From: a bacterium
GTDB taxonomy: Bacteria > Planctomycetota > SZUA-567
Length of the DNA: 64,000 bases
Reading direction: 5' to 3'
Assembly: GCA_003245715.1 (NCBI GenBank)
Contig: QKCJ01000038.1
Span: forward strand, 62,001-126,000
The notes beneath the pieces are model-generated. The model was given only the letters and a program-made list of their open reading frames with translations. It was not told where the DNA came from and searched no databases. How positions within the stretch are numbered: position 1 is the first letter of the stretch; each line of letters opens with the position of its first letter. Positions 36,977 to 45,967 of this stretch are shown piece by piece. A program made the translations under genes and the position numbers.

Positions 36977-38116
36977 ATGGTTGCAGCTAAAATTCTGAAG
37001 GAACTGGCGAAAGAGCACGGTACTCCATTATTTGTGGTGGATCACTCTGAATTGCGCAAAAACCTGATGCAGTTTAATAAGTATTTACCACGGGTCCAGC
37101 CGTATTACGCAGTGAAATCAAATCCTGATCCAGAGATAATCCGTACACTTTTTAATGCGGGAGCGGCTTTTGACGTTGCTTCAATCCGCGAATTCAAAGA
37201 GGTGTACAGTAATCTAAAAGGCAAAAGTAATAAGGAAAAAAGCGACTATGTCTGGAATAAGATTATTTATGCTCACCCGATCAAAAGTGAAGAAACTCTG
37301 CGTGAGTTGAACAAATATGAGCCTCTGGTGACTTATGATAATTCGGAAGAGGTTAAGAAGATAAAGAAATTTGCGCCTGATGCGGGGCTTGTTCTGCGGG
37401 TTAAGGTGCCTAATACCGGTTCGGTGGTTGAGCTTTCATCAAAATTCGGGGCGGATTCCGGCGAGGCGGTTGAGCTGATTAAGCAGTCTTTTGATGCAGG
37501 CATGAAGGTTGAAGGACTTAGTTTTCATGTTGGTAGCCAGTGTACCAATTTTGAGAACTACGTGCAGGCACTTAATTTATGCGCGGGTATTTTCGAGGAA
37601 GCGGAACTTGCCGGTTACGAGTTGACACTGCTTGATATCGGCGGTGGCTTTCCTGCGCCTTATAATGAAGACGTTGAGCCTTTCAAGCTTCTGGCGCGCA
37701 AACTTAATGCCGAGCTTAAGCGGTTATTCCCCAAGAAAGTCGAAATTATCGCAGAGCCCGGACGCTTTATGGTTGCGACTTCCGGAACGATTGTCAGCAA
37801 GATTATCGGTAAGGCCGAGCGTGATGGCAAGAAGTGTTATTACATTAATGATGGGGTTTACCACACATATAATGGCATTATTTATGACCACTGCACATAC
37901 CCTGTGAAGTCATTTAAAAAGGGCGAGAAAGAAGTCTGCGCGGTCTTCGGGCAGACCTGTGACGCGCTTGATACGATTGGCCTTTCAGAGTTTTTACCTG
38001 ACCTGAATATCAATGATTTTGTTTACAGCGAGAATATCGGTGCCTACAGCGCAGCGGCATCGACTTGGTTCAACGGTTTTCCACCAGCCAAGATCGTTCA
38101 TATAAATCAGAAATAA
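36977..38116 (+). CDS. PLP-dependent ornithine/lysine-type decarboxylase (fold III)
   Basis: 379 residues. YYAVKSNPDPEII carries the PLP-binding Lys near residue 48. GLSFHVGSQCTNFENY, LDIGGGFPAPY and IAEPGRFMV are PLP phosphate and ring contacts. FGQTCDALDTIG provides the active-site Cys and Asp of the second subunit, which marks ornithine/lysine decarboxylases rather than diaminopimelate decarboxylase. Likely makes putrescine or cadaverine for polyamines. The gene is monocistronic; the 279-base gap to recQ is the divergent promoter region. Confidence 0.88.
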   Translation: MVAAKILKELAKEHGTPLFVVDHSELRKNLMQFNKYLPRVQPYYAVKSNPDPEIIRTLFNAGAAFDVASIREFKEVYSNLKGKSNKEKSDYVWNKIIYAHPIKSEETLRELNKYEPLVTYDNSEEVKKIKKFAPDAGLVLRVKVPNTGSVVELSSKFGADSGEAVELIKQSFDAGMKVEGLSFHVGSQCTNFENYVQALNLCAGIFEEAELAGYELTLLDIGGGFPAPYNEDVEPFKLLARKLNAELKRLFPKKVEIIAEPGRFMVATSGTIVSKIIGKAERDGKKCYYINDGVYHTYNGIIYDHCTYPVKSFKKGEKEVCAVFGQTCDALDTIGLSEFLPDLNINDFVYSENIGAYSAAASTWFNGFPPAKIVHINQK

Positions 38117-38147
38117 TAACGCAGAGCGTTTTTTGAGGATTAAAAAT

Positions 38148-38180
38148 ATAAGCCGGCCCAGCAGGACCGGCTTATTTCTT
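38148..38180 (+). terminator. Terminator-like hairpin after the decarboxylase gene
   Basis: ATAAGCCGG pairs with CCGGCTTAT around a 10-base loop, then TTCTTATTC. The T run is interrupted, so it may act in both directions between convergent genes. Confidence 0.7.
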
Positions 38181-38272
38181 ATTCAGTTGGATTAAACCAC
38201 AATGCCTGCCTGAATAAGCTCCCCCTTCTTGCGGCCTGACCCGTGCAGGGCGGGACGGCGCCTATTATATAA

Positions 38273-38782
38273 TTACTCTTTTGTGGCGGTTTCTTTCAGG
38301 ATATCTGAGTTTTTACCGAGTGCGGAAATAAAATCCAGAGCCGGTTTGGCTGAGGCGCTGAATTTGAATTCACGCTCATTTGAGGATAGCGAACTGATAT
38401 AAACGTGGATACATCCCATGGGCAGGATTTTTTCAAGCATCTGCGGCCACTCGATCACGGTTACGCAATTGTTGTCAGCAAAAAACTCGTCAAAGCCAAG
38501 AGCCTCGACATGGGTGTCATCCTCAAGGCGGTAGGCATCAATATGGTTAAGCTCAAGTCGTCCCTGATACTGGCAGTGCAAAACAAAGGTCGGGCTGGTT
38601 ATGTCTTCCCCAACCCCAAGTCCTGCTCCGAGTCCCTGAGTAAAACAGGTCTTTCCTGCACCAAGGTCGCCATCAAGAAGGAATACTTCCCCGCCACTGC
38701 AGAACGCGGCAATAGCTCTGGCGAGATCTCTGGTATTCTCCGGTGAGGTTGATATGAATGAAATATCAGATGTTTCTGGCAT
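38273..38782 (-). CDS. tsaE: tRNA threonylcarbamoyladenosine biosynthesis ATPase TsaE
   Basis: 169 residues, AGGAA seven bases before ATG. Walker A DGDLGAGKTCFTQGLG, then ITSPTFVLHCQYQG and HIDAYRLEDDTHVEALGFDEF, the TsaE signature. TsaE works with TsaB and TsaD to add t6A37 to ANN-decoding tRNAs. The C-terminal ~25 residues beyond the family core are extra and not recognised. It lies 57 bases downstream of thiL, a common pairing. Confidence 0.94.
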   Translation of the reverse strand: MPETSDISFISTSPENTRDLARAIAAFCSGGEVFLLDGDLGAGKTCFTQGLGAGLGVGEDITSPTFVLHCQYQGRLELNHIDAYRLEDDTHVEALGFDEFFADNNCVTVIEWPQMLEKILPMGCIHVYISSLSSNEREFKFSASAKPALDFISALGKNSDILKETATKE

Positions 38783-38839
38783 AAATATTCCTGAGGTATT
38801 CTCGACGGCAAAGGTTATTTGATCGAAAGTTTGAAAAAA

Positions 38840-39772
38840 TTAAAACGAATGGTCATAACCGGTTGGCGGAAGCTGGCGGACAGTCCCTTCGCGGCTGGCC
38901 ATACGCAGCCCTTGCGCGTTTTCAATCCGGCCGATGCAGGACAGTTTGGTCTTGATGCCTGACTCTTTCCAGACTTTCATTATCTCAGAGAGAGTGCCGT
39001 GGGGAACGGTTGCCAGCAGCTCAAAATCCTCGCCGTCACTGAGGGCATGAAGCATCGGTGATTTGCCTGATTTGAGTGACAATTCCCGTGCGGCATCAGA
39101 GACCGGGATTTCAGTCTCTTCAATTGTCGCGCCGAGGTTGCTGGCTGCCAGCAGGCGCGTCAGATCAAGCGCCAGACCGTCAGTTATATCCATGGCTGAG
39201 TTTACCGGAACGACCGAAAGAAGCGTCTCCATCTCCCTGAAGCGTGGGTCAAAGCGCATATGTTTTCCGAGAATTGAACCGCCTAACTCACCGGTAACAA
39301 GAATCAGATCGCCTGATTTTGCCTGATCCCTGCGGACCGCTTCTTCTCGGTAGGGAGAGCCCATTACTGTGACGTTGACATTGGTCGGGCCGTAGGCGCT
39401 GGTTGTGTCACCGCCGACAATACTCATGCCATACCGTTTAGCACCGCCGGCAATCCCTTCCATCAGTCGCATCGCCCAACGGTCACCAAGCCCTTTACGC
39501 ATGGTTAGTGCTACCAGTCCCCATTTGGGTTGGCAGCCGCTTGCAGCCAGATCGGAGAGTGCCGCCATGACAGCTTTTGTGCCGATCATCAGCGGGTCGT
39601 CTTCAGCGTTGAAGTGGGTACCTTCGACTATGGTGTCAGTGCTTACTGCCAGACGTGTGATAGCTGAAGTATCCATGATTGCGCAGTCATCAGATCCCGC
39701 GCCGGCGATAACATCCGGTGCAGTCGAGGTCAGACGTCTGCTCAACCAGTCATGAAACTCCCGCTCACTCAT
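38840..39772 (-). CDS. thiL: Thiamine-monophosphate kinase
   Basis: 310 residues, AGGA seven bases before ATG. GAGSDDCAIM, STDTIVEGTHF, ALSDLAASGCQPKWGLVAL and IVGGDTTSAYGP are the metal and nucleotide motifs of ThiL (PurM-like fold). Phosphorylates thiamine phosphate to the active diphosphate cofactor. Part of a minus-strand run purC, acyltransferase, thiL, tsaE. Confidence 0.95.
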   Translation of the reverse strand: MSEREFHDWLSRRLTSTAPDVIAGAGSDDCAIMDTSAITRLAVSTDTIVEGTHFNAEDDPLMIGTKAVMAALSDLAASGCQPKWGLVALTMRKGLGDRWAMRLMEGIAGGAKRYGMSIVGGDTTSAYGPTNVNVTVMGSPYREEAVRRDQAKSGDLILVTGELGGSILGKHMRFDPRFREMETLLSVVPVNSAMDITDGLALDLTRLLAASNLGATIEETEIPVSDAARELSLKSGKSPMLHALSDGEDFELLATVPHGTLSEIMKVWKESGIKTKLSCIGRIENAQGLRMASREGTVRQLPPTGYDHSF

Positions 39773-39827
39773 TATTATTCCTGCAAAAACTCAAACCTGA
39801 AAAATTCAAATTAAATAAATGGTAACG

Positions 39828-40766
39828 CTAAGCCTGTTTTCCCGCGCCCCGGGGGTTGGGTGTTTTCCAGCGTCGGTGCGTCCAGAGCCACTGCTCAGGC
39901 GCATCAAGTATTATGCTGGAGAGGGCGTTATTCATTTCTCTGAGGATGCGCAAGCGCTCTTCGTTCTTATCTGCGGTCTTGTCCGGAAAGATAAGGCTGC
40001 GCAGATTGGCCTTAAACTTCATCGGTTTATTGTCTATGCGCTGGATTGCTGCCGGGAAAATCGCCCCGCCGCTGCGGATAGACAAATCGGCAAGAGCAGT
40101 CACCGTACTTGCCGGCCTGCCGAGAAACGGCACCTGCAGTCCCTCATCACCGCCGTCCTGATCGACAAGAATGCCGATAGAGTCTCCGCGTTTTATGGCG
40201 CGCAGCATATTGGTGATCGCGCCCTGCTTGGTCCAGATCTTCTGTCCGGAATGCTCGCGGTAGCTGTTGACAATCCGGTTTAGCAGCGGGTTGTCGAGCG
40301 GCCTGGCAATTGACGCTGTCAGATAACCTTTGAGCGCACTTGCTGCTCCGGTAAATTCCCAGTTGCCGATATGCCCGGTAGTCATGAAGGTTCCGAGGCC
40401 GCTTTCTTTCTGCGCGGCAAGTATCGGCTCAAGTTCCGGTAGATTCCAGTCAATGTAATTATCAACGTTCTCCCGGTTGAGGGATTTGAGGCGGACTCCT
40501 TCAGCCAATAGGCAGCCGATGTGGCGGAAAAAACCGGCGCGCAATTTCTTGTATTCTCTGTCAGAGAATTTATTACCGAAAGTGGTGCGCATCTGCGCTT
40601 CCACAAAACTGCCAGGCCGGTTAGCGAGGCGTCCGAGTACCATGGCGATAACCTCGCCAAACCGTGCCGCAAGCGGCAGGGGTAAGGCCTTGAGCAGTCC
40701 GCCAAAGGTGACCATCGCGCCTGCTTCAATATAGGTTGAGGGCATCTGTAATGTCTTTTGTGACAT
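39828..40766 (-). CDS. Lipid A biosynthesis-type acyltransferase (LpxL/HtrB family)
   Basis: 312 residues from ATG 40766 (an ATG at 40745 is possible; upstream frame is less likely). TTGHIGNWEFTGAASAL carries the HxxxxE acyl-transfer motif near residue 115. GDSIGILVDQDGGDEGLQVPFLGRPASTVTALADLSIRSG is the second conserved block of this family. Adds a late acyl chain to lipid A at the inner membrane, which implies a lipopolysaccharide-bearing outer membrane. Confidence 0.92.
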   Translation of the reverse strand: MSQKTLQMPSTYIEAGAMVTFGGLLKALPLPLAARFGEVIAMVLGRLANRPGSFVEAQMRTTFGNKFSDREYKKLRAGFFRHIGCLLAEGVRLKSLNRENVDNYIDWNLPELEPILAAQKESGLGTFMTTGHIGNWEFTGAASALKGYLTASIARPLDNPLLNRIVNSYREHSGQKIWTKQGAITNMLRAIKRGDSIGILVDQDGGDEGLQVPFLGRPASTVTALADLSIRSGGAIFPAAIQRIDNKPMKFKANLRSLIFPDKTADKNEERLRILREMNNALSSIILDAPEQWLWTHRRWKTPNPRGAGKQA

Positions 40767-40829
40767 ACCCGGAAAATCTCCAACACATAACAAAGGGACA
40801 ATTTACAACAGTACGGGTTCAAATCAGAA

Positions 40830-41759
40830 TTAGTATTCCCACTTGCTGCCGGTAATTATTTCATATGCTTCAATATATTTGGCGCGGGTCTTCTCGACAA
40901 CTTCAGAAGGCAGAACAGGTGCCGGAGGATTCTTGTCCCAGCCTGTTGACTCCAGCCAGTCACGGACAAACTGCTTGTCAAATGACGGCGGGTTTGAACC
41001 GGTCTTGTATTCGCTTACCGGCCAGAAACGTGAGCTGTCTGGGGTTAGTGCCTCGTCAATAAGAATCAATTCGCCTTCGCATTCACCGAATTCAAATTTA
41101 GTGTCGGCAATGATAATGCCTTTTTCGCGGGCAAAGTCAGCGGCTTTGGTATAAAGTTTTAGGGTGATGTCGCGAACCTTCTGGGCCATATCGCTGCCGA
41201 GGATTTCAACCATCTTTTCAAATGAGATATTCTCGTCGTGATCGCCGATTTCTGCCTTTGTTGAAGGTGTGAAAATCGGCTCAGGAAGCTTGTCGGCAAG
41301 ATCAAGTCCTTCAGGAAGCTTGATGCCGCAGACTGTGCCTGATTTCTGGTATTCCTTCCAGCCGCTGCCGACAAGGTAGCCGCGGGCGATACATTCAACC
41401 GGCAGAGGCTTGGCCTTTTTGACGATCATTGTCCGCCCCTCAAGGTGGCGGCGCAGACCGTCCTGCAGATCAATACCCTCAAGCGAACCGGTGATGAGGT
41501 GGTTCTTGATGGTGTCTTTGAAGAGGTCAAACCAGAAGAAACTGATCTGGGTCAGCGCACGTCCCTTATCGGCAATCGGCGGAGCCAGAACCACGTCAAA
41601 AGCACTGATACGGTCGGTGGTAATAATCATTAATCTGTCGCCAAGGTCGTAGATATCACGAACCTTGCCGCGGTTGAGCATTTTCAATCCGGGGATGTCA
41701 GTCTCGGCCAATGCCGCCGAGAGTCTTTCGCCATTGTCTTCAAGCGTGTATTCTGCCAA
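40830..41759 (-). CDS. purC: SAICAR synthase (phosphoribosylaminoimidazole-succinocarboxamide synthase)
   Basis: 309 residues, beginning at TTG with GGAG six bases upstream (GGAGAATAAATTG). [64 protein letters not shown] and [12 protein letters not shown] are diagnostic for the long bacterial/eukaryote-like form. Joins aspartate to CAIR in purine synthesis. No other pur genes are adjacent. Confidence 0.97.
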   Translation of the reverse strand: MAEYTLEDNGERLSAALAETDIPGLKMLNRGKVRDIYDLGDRLMIITTDRISAFDVVLAPPIADKGRALTQISFFWFDLFKDTIKNHLITGSLEGIDLQDGLRRHLEGRTMIVKKAKPLPVECIARGYLVGSGWKEYQKSGTVCGIKLPEGLDLADKLPEPIFTPSTKAEIGDHDENISFEKMVEILGSDMAQKVRDITLKLYTKAADFAREKGIIIADTKFEFGECEGELILIDEALTPDSSRFWPVSEYKTGSNPPSFDKQFVRDWLESTGWDKNPPAPVLPSEVVEKTRAKYIEAYEIITGSKWEY

Positions 41760-41978
41760 TTTATTCTCCGTTATTCTGTATAAAAAAAATCAGTAAAATA
41801 TAATATGTCAGATCAAATTTTATCGCTAAATCACTTCAAGGCAATGGTAAAACGGTAATAGTTGAAATTATAAATAATCTCGCGCAAGGCGCTTTATCCG
41901 ATAAAAGTTGACAATACATCGTAAAAAAAACTTGCATTTATCCCTTTAATACGACATTTATATAAATACAATGCTCGT

Positions 41979-41995
41979 TTGGCACGCTTTTTGTA
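41979..41995 (+). promoter_or_regulatory. Sigma-54-type promoter upstream of rpoN
   Basis: TTGGCACG-N4-TTGTA: the -24 element TTGGCACG is exact, and GG (41981-41982) is ten bases from GT (41993-41994), where the consensus has GC. Transcription would start near 42006, 38 bases before rpoN. No enhancer-binding activator is encoded nearby. Confidence 0.6.
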
Positions 41996-42043
41996 TTAGC
42001 CCGATATCCGGGCTGATTAATTTACAGTTTCAGGAGTGCATCT

Positions 42044-43849
42044 ATGCCGCCGGAAATGTTCCAGTCAATGGGTCTGCAGATGGCCCAGCGTCAGGAAATG
42101 GTGATGACCCCGCAGATGATCCAGTCGATGGAACTTCTGCAGATGCCGCTATTGGAGCTTGAGCAGCGAATTCAGACCGAGCTTATTGAAAACCCCGCCC
42201 TTGAGCTTGCTGATCTTAAGACAGATCTTTTTCAGGATGGTGATCCTGATGGCGGCAGTGAGAATCAGAATGACGCGCAGGGGGATGATTTTTCGCCTGA
42301 GGCGGATGAGGGTTATGAGTTTGAGGACTTGCGCCACGCCGAATCGGTCGATTGTGACTGGAACGAGCTTTATGACGATTGTGCGCCCAAGCGCGGTTAT
42401 GATGATGACGAGGAGCGGTTTGACATCATTGCCAATGCCAAGGGGCGCAGCGAGTCTTATCCTGACCATCTTATCAACCAGCTTCATGTGGTTGATTGTG
42501 ATGAAAAGATAAGGGTACTTGCCGAGAAGATTATTTATCAGCTTGATGACAAGGGGTATCTTAATGTCAGTCTGGCTGAACTGGCGGCGAATCCTCCGCA
42601 GAATAAGGATGGCGAGGGGCTTAGTGATGAGGATCTGGAGCTGAGCCGTTTGCCGCTTGAGATGTGGGAGGACGCGCTGGAGGTGGTGCAGGGCTTGCAC
42701 CCGGCCGGCAGCGGCGCGCGGGATTTGCGTGAGTGTTTGTTATTGCAGCTTGATTACTGTGATGATCCGGCGGCGTATCTGGCGTTCGGGATTGTCGATA
42801 CCCAGCTTGAGGACCTTGCCGCCAACCGTCTGCCGCAGATAGCCAAGACCTGCAAGGTATCGCTTGAGGAGGTCAAGGATGCCGTCAGCCTTATTCATTC
42901 ATTAGACCCGCATCCTGGCTGGGGGTACTCTGGTGAGGAGACGATACCGGTTCGCCCTGATGTTATTGTTGAGCTGGTTGAGTCCAAGAGTGAAGACGCT
43001 GAGAATATCAAGGAGCGGATCTTCAAGGCCCAGCAGGAGCTGCGCCGGGTTCAGGCACAGATAACCGATGAGAAGGGCGAGTATCAGGAGCGTGCGGCCA
43101 AGGCGCGCCTGCATGAGTCCGAACTTGATATGGAGATGTTTGACCTTGAGGGGATGAAGTGGGAGATTACCCTGCCCAACGGTCCGGCGCCTGAAATTTC
43201 GGATATTTTCCTTGCCCTTTATGACAGTAGCGGCCGTGGCGAGATGGTGCGTCAGGCGATGATGAGCGATCCAGAGAAGGCTGAAGAGTTCAGGCAGATG
43301 AAAGCGTCGCTGAAGTCTTCGGGGCAGAACCGGCAGTTCCGTGAGAGGTTTATGGCCGCCAGTGATATTGTCCGGGCTGTCAAGCAGCGCGAGATTACTA
43401 TTTACCGGGTAACGCGTGAGATTGTCTCGCGGCAGAAGGATTATCTTTCAGGGCGTATCCCCGCGCCGGCTCCTCTGATGATGAAAGAGGTCGCAGAGAT
43501 TCTTGATATTGATATCGGTACAGTCAGCCGTACTGCGCGCGATAAATATATGGAGACTCCGCTTGGTCTCAAGCCGATGCGGGAGTTTTTCACCAGAGCC
43601 GTAGCCCCTGCTCCGACCGATGACAATAACAACGCCGTCGGCGCATCACCTGATGGCAGCATGAGTAATATCCAGATCAGAAACCGTATCAAGGAGATGA
43701 TCGATAACGAGGACAGGAAGTCACCGCTCAAGGACGACCAGATTCAGGTCATGCTGGAGAAAGAGGGAATTGTCATCAAACGGCGCACCGTTGCCAAGCA
43801 CCGTCTGAAGCTTGGTTATAATAATTATTCGCAGCGCCGCGAATATTAA
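42044..43849 (+). CDS. rpoN: RNA polymerase sigma-54 factor
   Basis: 601 residues, longer than the usual ~480; AGGAG seven bases before ATG. Region I (MAQRQEMVMTPQMIQSMELLQMPLLELEQ) is Gln-rich, then an acidic region II (~60-130). The core-binding region begins near 140 (YPDHLINQLHVVDCDEKIRVLAEKIIYQLDDKGYL). A charged, coiled-coil-like insert occupies about 310-368. ITIYRVTREIVSRQKDYLSG and MMKEVAEILDIDIGTVSRTARDKYMETPLG form the DNA-binding region. The RpoN box is IKRRTVAKHRLKLGY near the end. Directs transcription from -24/-12 promoters with AAA+ activators. Confidence 0.96.
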   Translation: MPPEMFQSMGLQMAQRQEMVMTPQMIQSMELLQMPLLELEQRIQTELIENPALELADLKTDLFQDGDPDGGSENQNDAQGDDFSPEADEGYEFEDLRHAESVDCDWNELYDDCAPKRGYDDDEERFDIIANAKGRSESYPDHLINQLHVVDCDEKIRVLAEKIIYQLDDKGYLNVSLAELAANPPQNKDGEGLSDEDLELSRLPLEMWEDALEVVQGLHPAGSGARDLRECLLLQLDYCDDPAAYLAFGIVDTQLEDLAANRLPQIAKTCKVSLEEVKDAVSLIHSLDPHPGWGYSGEETIPVRPDVIVELVESKSEDAENIKERIFKAQQELRRVQAQITDEKGEYQERAAKARLHESELDMEMFDLEGMKWEITLPNGPAPEISDIFLALYDSSGRGEMVRQAMMSDPEKAEEFRQMKASLKSSGQNRQFRERFMAASDIVRAVKQREITIYRVTREIVSRQKDYLSGRIPAPAPLMMKEVAEILDIDIGTVSRTARDKYMETPLGLKPMREFFTRAVAPAPTDDNNNAVGASPDGSMSNIQIRNRIKEMIDNEDRKSPLKDDQIQVMLEKEGIVIKRRTVAKHRLKLGYNNYSQRREY

Positions 43850-43936
43850 GTTAAAATGATTTTTCGGATTTGACCGGGGTTGGCAGAGATGCCTGCCCCT
43901 TAATATTTAAGTTTTATTCAGGCAGAGGATTTTGTT

Positions 43937-44719
43937 ATGGCCTCAGGAAACAGAAGAGATAAGGAACGTCTGGAGCAGGACCGGCGCGAGCGTATGGCTT
44001 ATGTCGGGGCGCTGGCGGCGGGTCTGGTGCATGAAGTGCGTACGCCACTGCATGCCATCCAGCTTAACGCGCAGCTTCTGGCGGAGGATGTGGTGAATTT
44101 GCCGCCTGAACACCGCAAGCGTTACGAACGGCGCAGCAAGCGGATATACACCGAGGTCAAGGCGTTGTCAAAAACTCTTGAGATGTTTCTCACCTTTGCC
44201 CGTCCGCCGCGGATGGAGCCTGAGCCGCTTGACATGAACCGCTTTATGCGGGAGTTGCTGGAGTTTGTACAGCCGGAGATGGATGAGGCTGATGTCAAGC
44301 TTGAGAGTAATCTTGCCAGGGATATGTATCCGGTTATCCTTGACCAGAATCAGTTTACACATGTGATGCTTAATCTTCTGCGCAACGCCCGTGAGGCTAT
44401 TGACCAGCGTCGCGAGAAAGAGAGTGATTTTGTCGAGGGCAGGATTATTGTCTCGACATTCGAGGAAGAAAAAATAATCCGCCTTGAGATAGAGGATAAT
44501 GGTATCGGTATCGAGCCTGATAATGAAGAAAAGATTTTTGAGGTCTTTTATACGACCAAGGAAAAGGGGACAGGGCTTGGGCTTGGGATTGTAAAACGTA
44601 TTATTGAGGACCACCGCGGTTCGATTCGGCTGATGCCACGCGATACGTGCGGTGCGGTCTTTGAAATTATTCTGCCGCGGGGGCATTTTCTTGAGTTTAA
44701 GGAAAATAATCAAGGGTAG
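43937..44719 (+). CDS. Soluble sensor histidine kinase (NtrB-like core)
   Basis: 260 residues. H-box GLVHEVRTPLHAIQLNAQLL near residue 32, N-box MLNLLRNAREAID, G1 DNGIGIEP, G2 KGTGLGLGIVKRIIEDHRG. No membrane helix and only ~25 residues ahead of the H-box, so there is no sensory domain in the chain. It follows rpoN by 87 bases and may pass a signal to a sigma-54 activator encoded elsewhere (inference). No response regulator is adjacent. Confidence 0.92.
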   Translation: MASGNRRDKERLEQDRRERMAYVGALAAGLVHEVRTPLHAIQLNAQLLAEDVVNLPPEHRKRYERRSKRIYTEVKALSKTLEMFLTFARPPRMEPEPLDMNRFMRELLEFVQPEMDEADVKLESNLARDMYPVILDQNQFTHVMLNLLRNAREAIDQRREKESDFVEGRIIVSTFEEEKIIRLEIEDNGIGIEPDNEEKIFEVFYTTKEKGTGLGLGIVKRIIEDHRGSIRLMPRDTCGAVFEIILPRGHFLEFKENNQG

Positions 44720-44748
44720 AATATTTGCCAAAAACATAATGAAATTCA

Positions 44749-44776
44749 GACACCCGGCCATATTCAGCCGGGTGTC
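44749..44776. terminator. Hairpin between convergent kinase and coiled-coil genes
   Basis: GACACCCGGC pairs with GCCGGGTGTC around an 8-base loop; followed on the plus strand by TTCGTGTTTGTGTT. A weakly T-rich tail, probably a terminator for the rpoN-kinase transcript. Confidence 0.7.
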
Positions 44777-44806
44777 TTCGTGTTTGTGTTGTGGGAGCAA
44801 CTGTGA

Positions 44807-45733
44807 TTATTTCTTGAAGATAAAGTCAAGTCCGCCGCTGCCGATACTGATGCCAAAACCCTTTGAACGGCTGCCCCAGTAGTAAGTATTTGACGGAGGG
44901 CGCTTGTGCGGGTCGTAATAATAACGGCGATCCGGGCTGTAACGCCTGTAAGGTGTGCGGTTGCCCCAGAGATCGACGTATACCGGATATGATTCGCGGA
45001 TAACTGTTGTTGATGTTGGCTCTACCGGTTGCGGGACAACTACGACCTCGGTCTTTTTTACTTCATTCTGCTTGGCTTCAAGTTCGGCAATCTGCTGTAA
45101 AAGCTCATCTTGTTTGGCGGCAGAGGTCTTTGCCTGAGCATCCATCTGAAGGAGTTGCAGATCAAGGCGCTTTTGCAGCAGGGCAAGCTGCTCTTCATAT
45201 TTATGAAGTTTCTGTTGCTGTAATTTCAGTTCGGTCTTGCGCTCTTCAAGGTCTTTCTCACGCTCAAGGACTATATTGGCTGCTGCTTCCTTGTCGGCCA
45301 GAACACGCTGGCGATTATTGATATCAGTTTCAAGTTCTGACAATCTGCTCTGGGATTCACGGATTGTCTGTACCAGTTGGTTGACACTCTGTTCGCGTTT
45401 TTCCAGTGACACGTCATTATAGGTGGCAGACGTGTTGAGAGATTTGATAAGCTCTTCGGTGACCAGATCCTCCGTTTCAAGCCCGGAGCCCAAGAGCTGA
45501 TTACGCAGGGCCATCAATTTTTCACTGCGCACGGAAGCATCTTTTTCCTCAAGAATTTTCAGCAGTATTTGCTTTGCCTGCTGGTCTTTAAGGTTTGAAT
45601 CCTCTGCTGTCCTCACTGCTTTAAGCTCTTGTATCTGAGTATAAAAATACGTCGATCCACCGATACCTAAAGCGGCGATTAGAACTAGCAGAAAGGTCAG
45701 GCCTTTGTGTGGTGTGGTTATAGGAGTATCCAT
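44807..45733 (-). CDS. Membrane-anchored coiled-coil protein with Tyr/Arg-rich tail
   Basis: 308 residues. One membrane helix near 13-31 (LTFLLVLIAALGIGGSTYF). A long coiled coil occupies ~35-235 (EKREQSVNQLVQTIRESQSRL, LKLQQQKLHKYEEQLALLQKRL). The C-terminal ~70 residues are rich in Tyr, Arg, Pro and Gly (RRYSPDRRYYYDPHKRPP; FGISIGSGGLDFIFKK). No enzymatic motif. Probably a periplasmic structural protein (inference). Function not recognised. Confidence 0.75.
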   Translation of the reverse strand: MDTPITTPHKGLTFLLVLIAALGIGGSTYFYTQIQELKAVRTAEDSNLKDQQAKQILLKILEEKDASVRSEKLMALRNQLLGSGLETEDLVTEELIKSLNTSATYNDVSLEKREQSVNQLVQTIRESQSRLSELETDINNRQRVLADKEAAANIVLEREKDLEERKTELKLQQQKLHKYEEQLALLQKRLDLQLLQMDAQAKTSAAKQDELLQQIAELEAKQNEVKKTEVVVVPQPVEPTSTTVIRESYPVYVDLWGNRTPYRRYSPDRRYYYDPHKRPPSNTYYWGSRSKGFGISIGSGGLDFIFKK

Positions 45734-45967
45734 TTTACGCCCCTTTCCGGATGAAAAAAAAGTGCAAATAATGGTCTAAGTCTCTAATATCTATTATCTC
45801 AGATATTTAGAATATTGCCAGAGAATTAGCCAAAACACGTTTAATATCTTTTTCAGGCCGTAGCCCCGCTATTGACTTTGCGGGTTTGCGGCATATGCTT
45901 AATCAGTGAGCATTTTTTCTTTCTCTGCAATATTAGTGTCAGCCTTTTTTGAAAAGTGACAAAAAAA

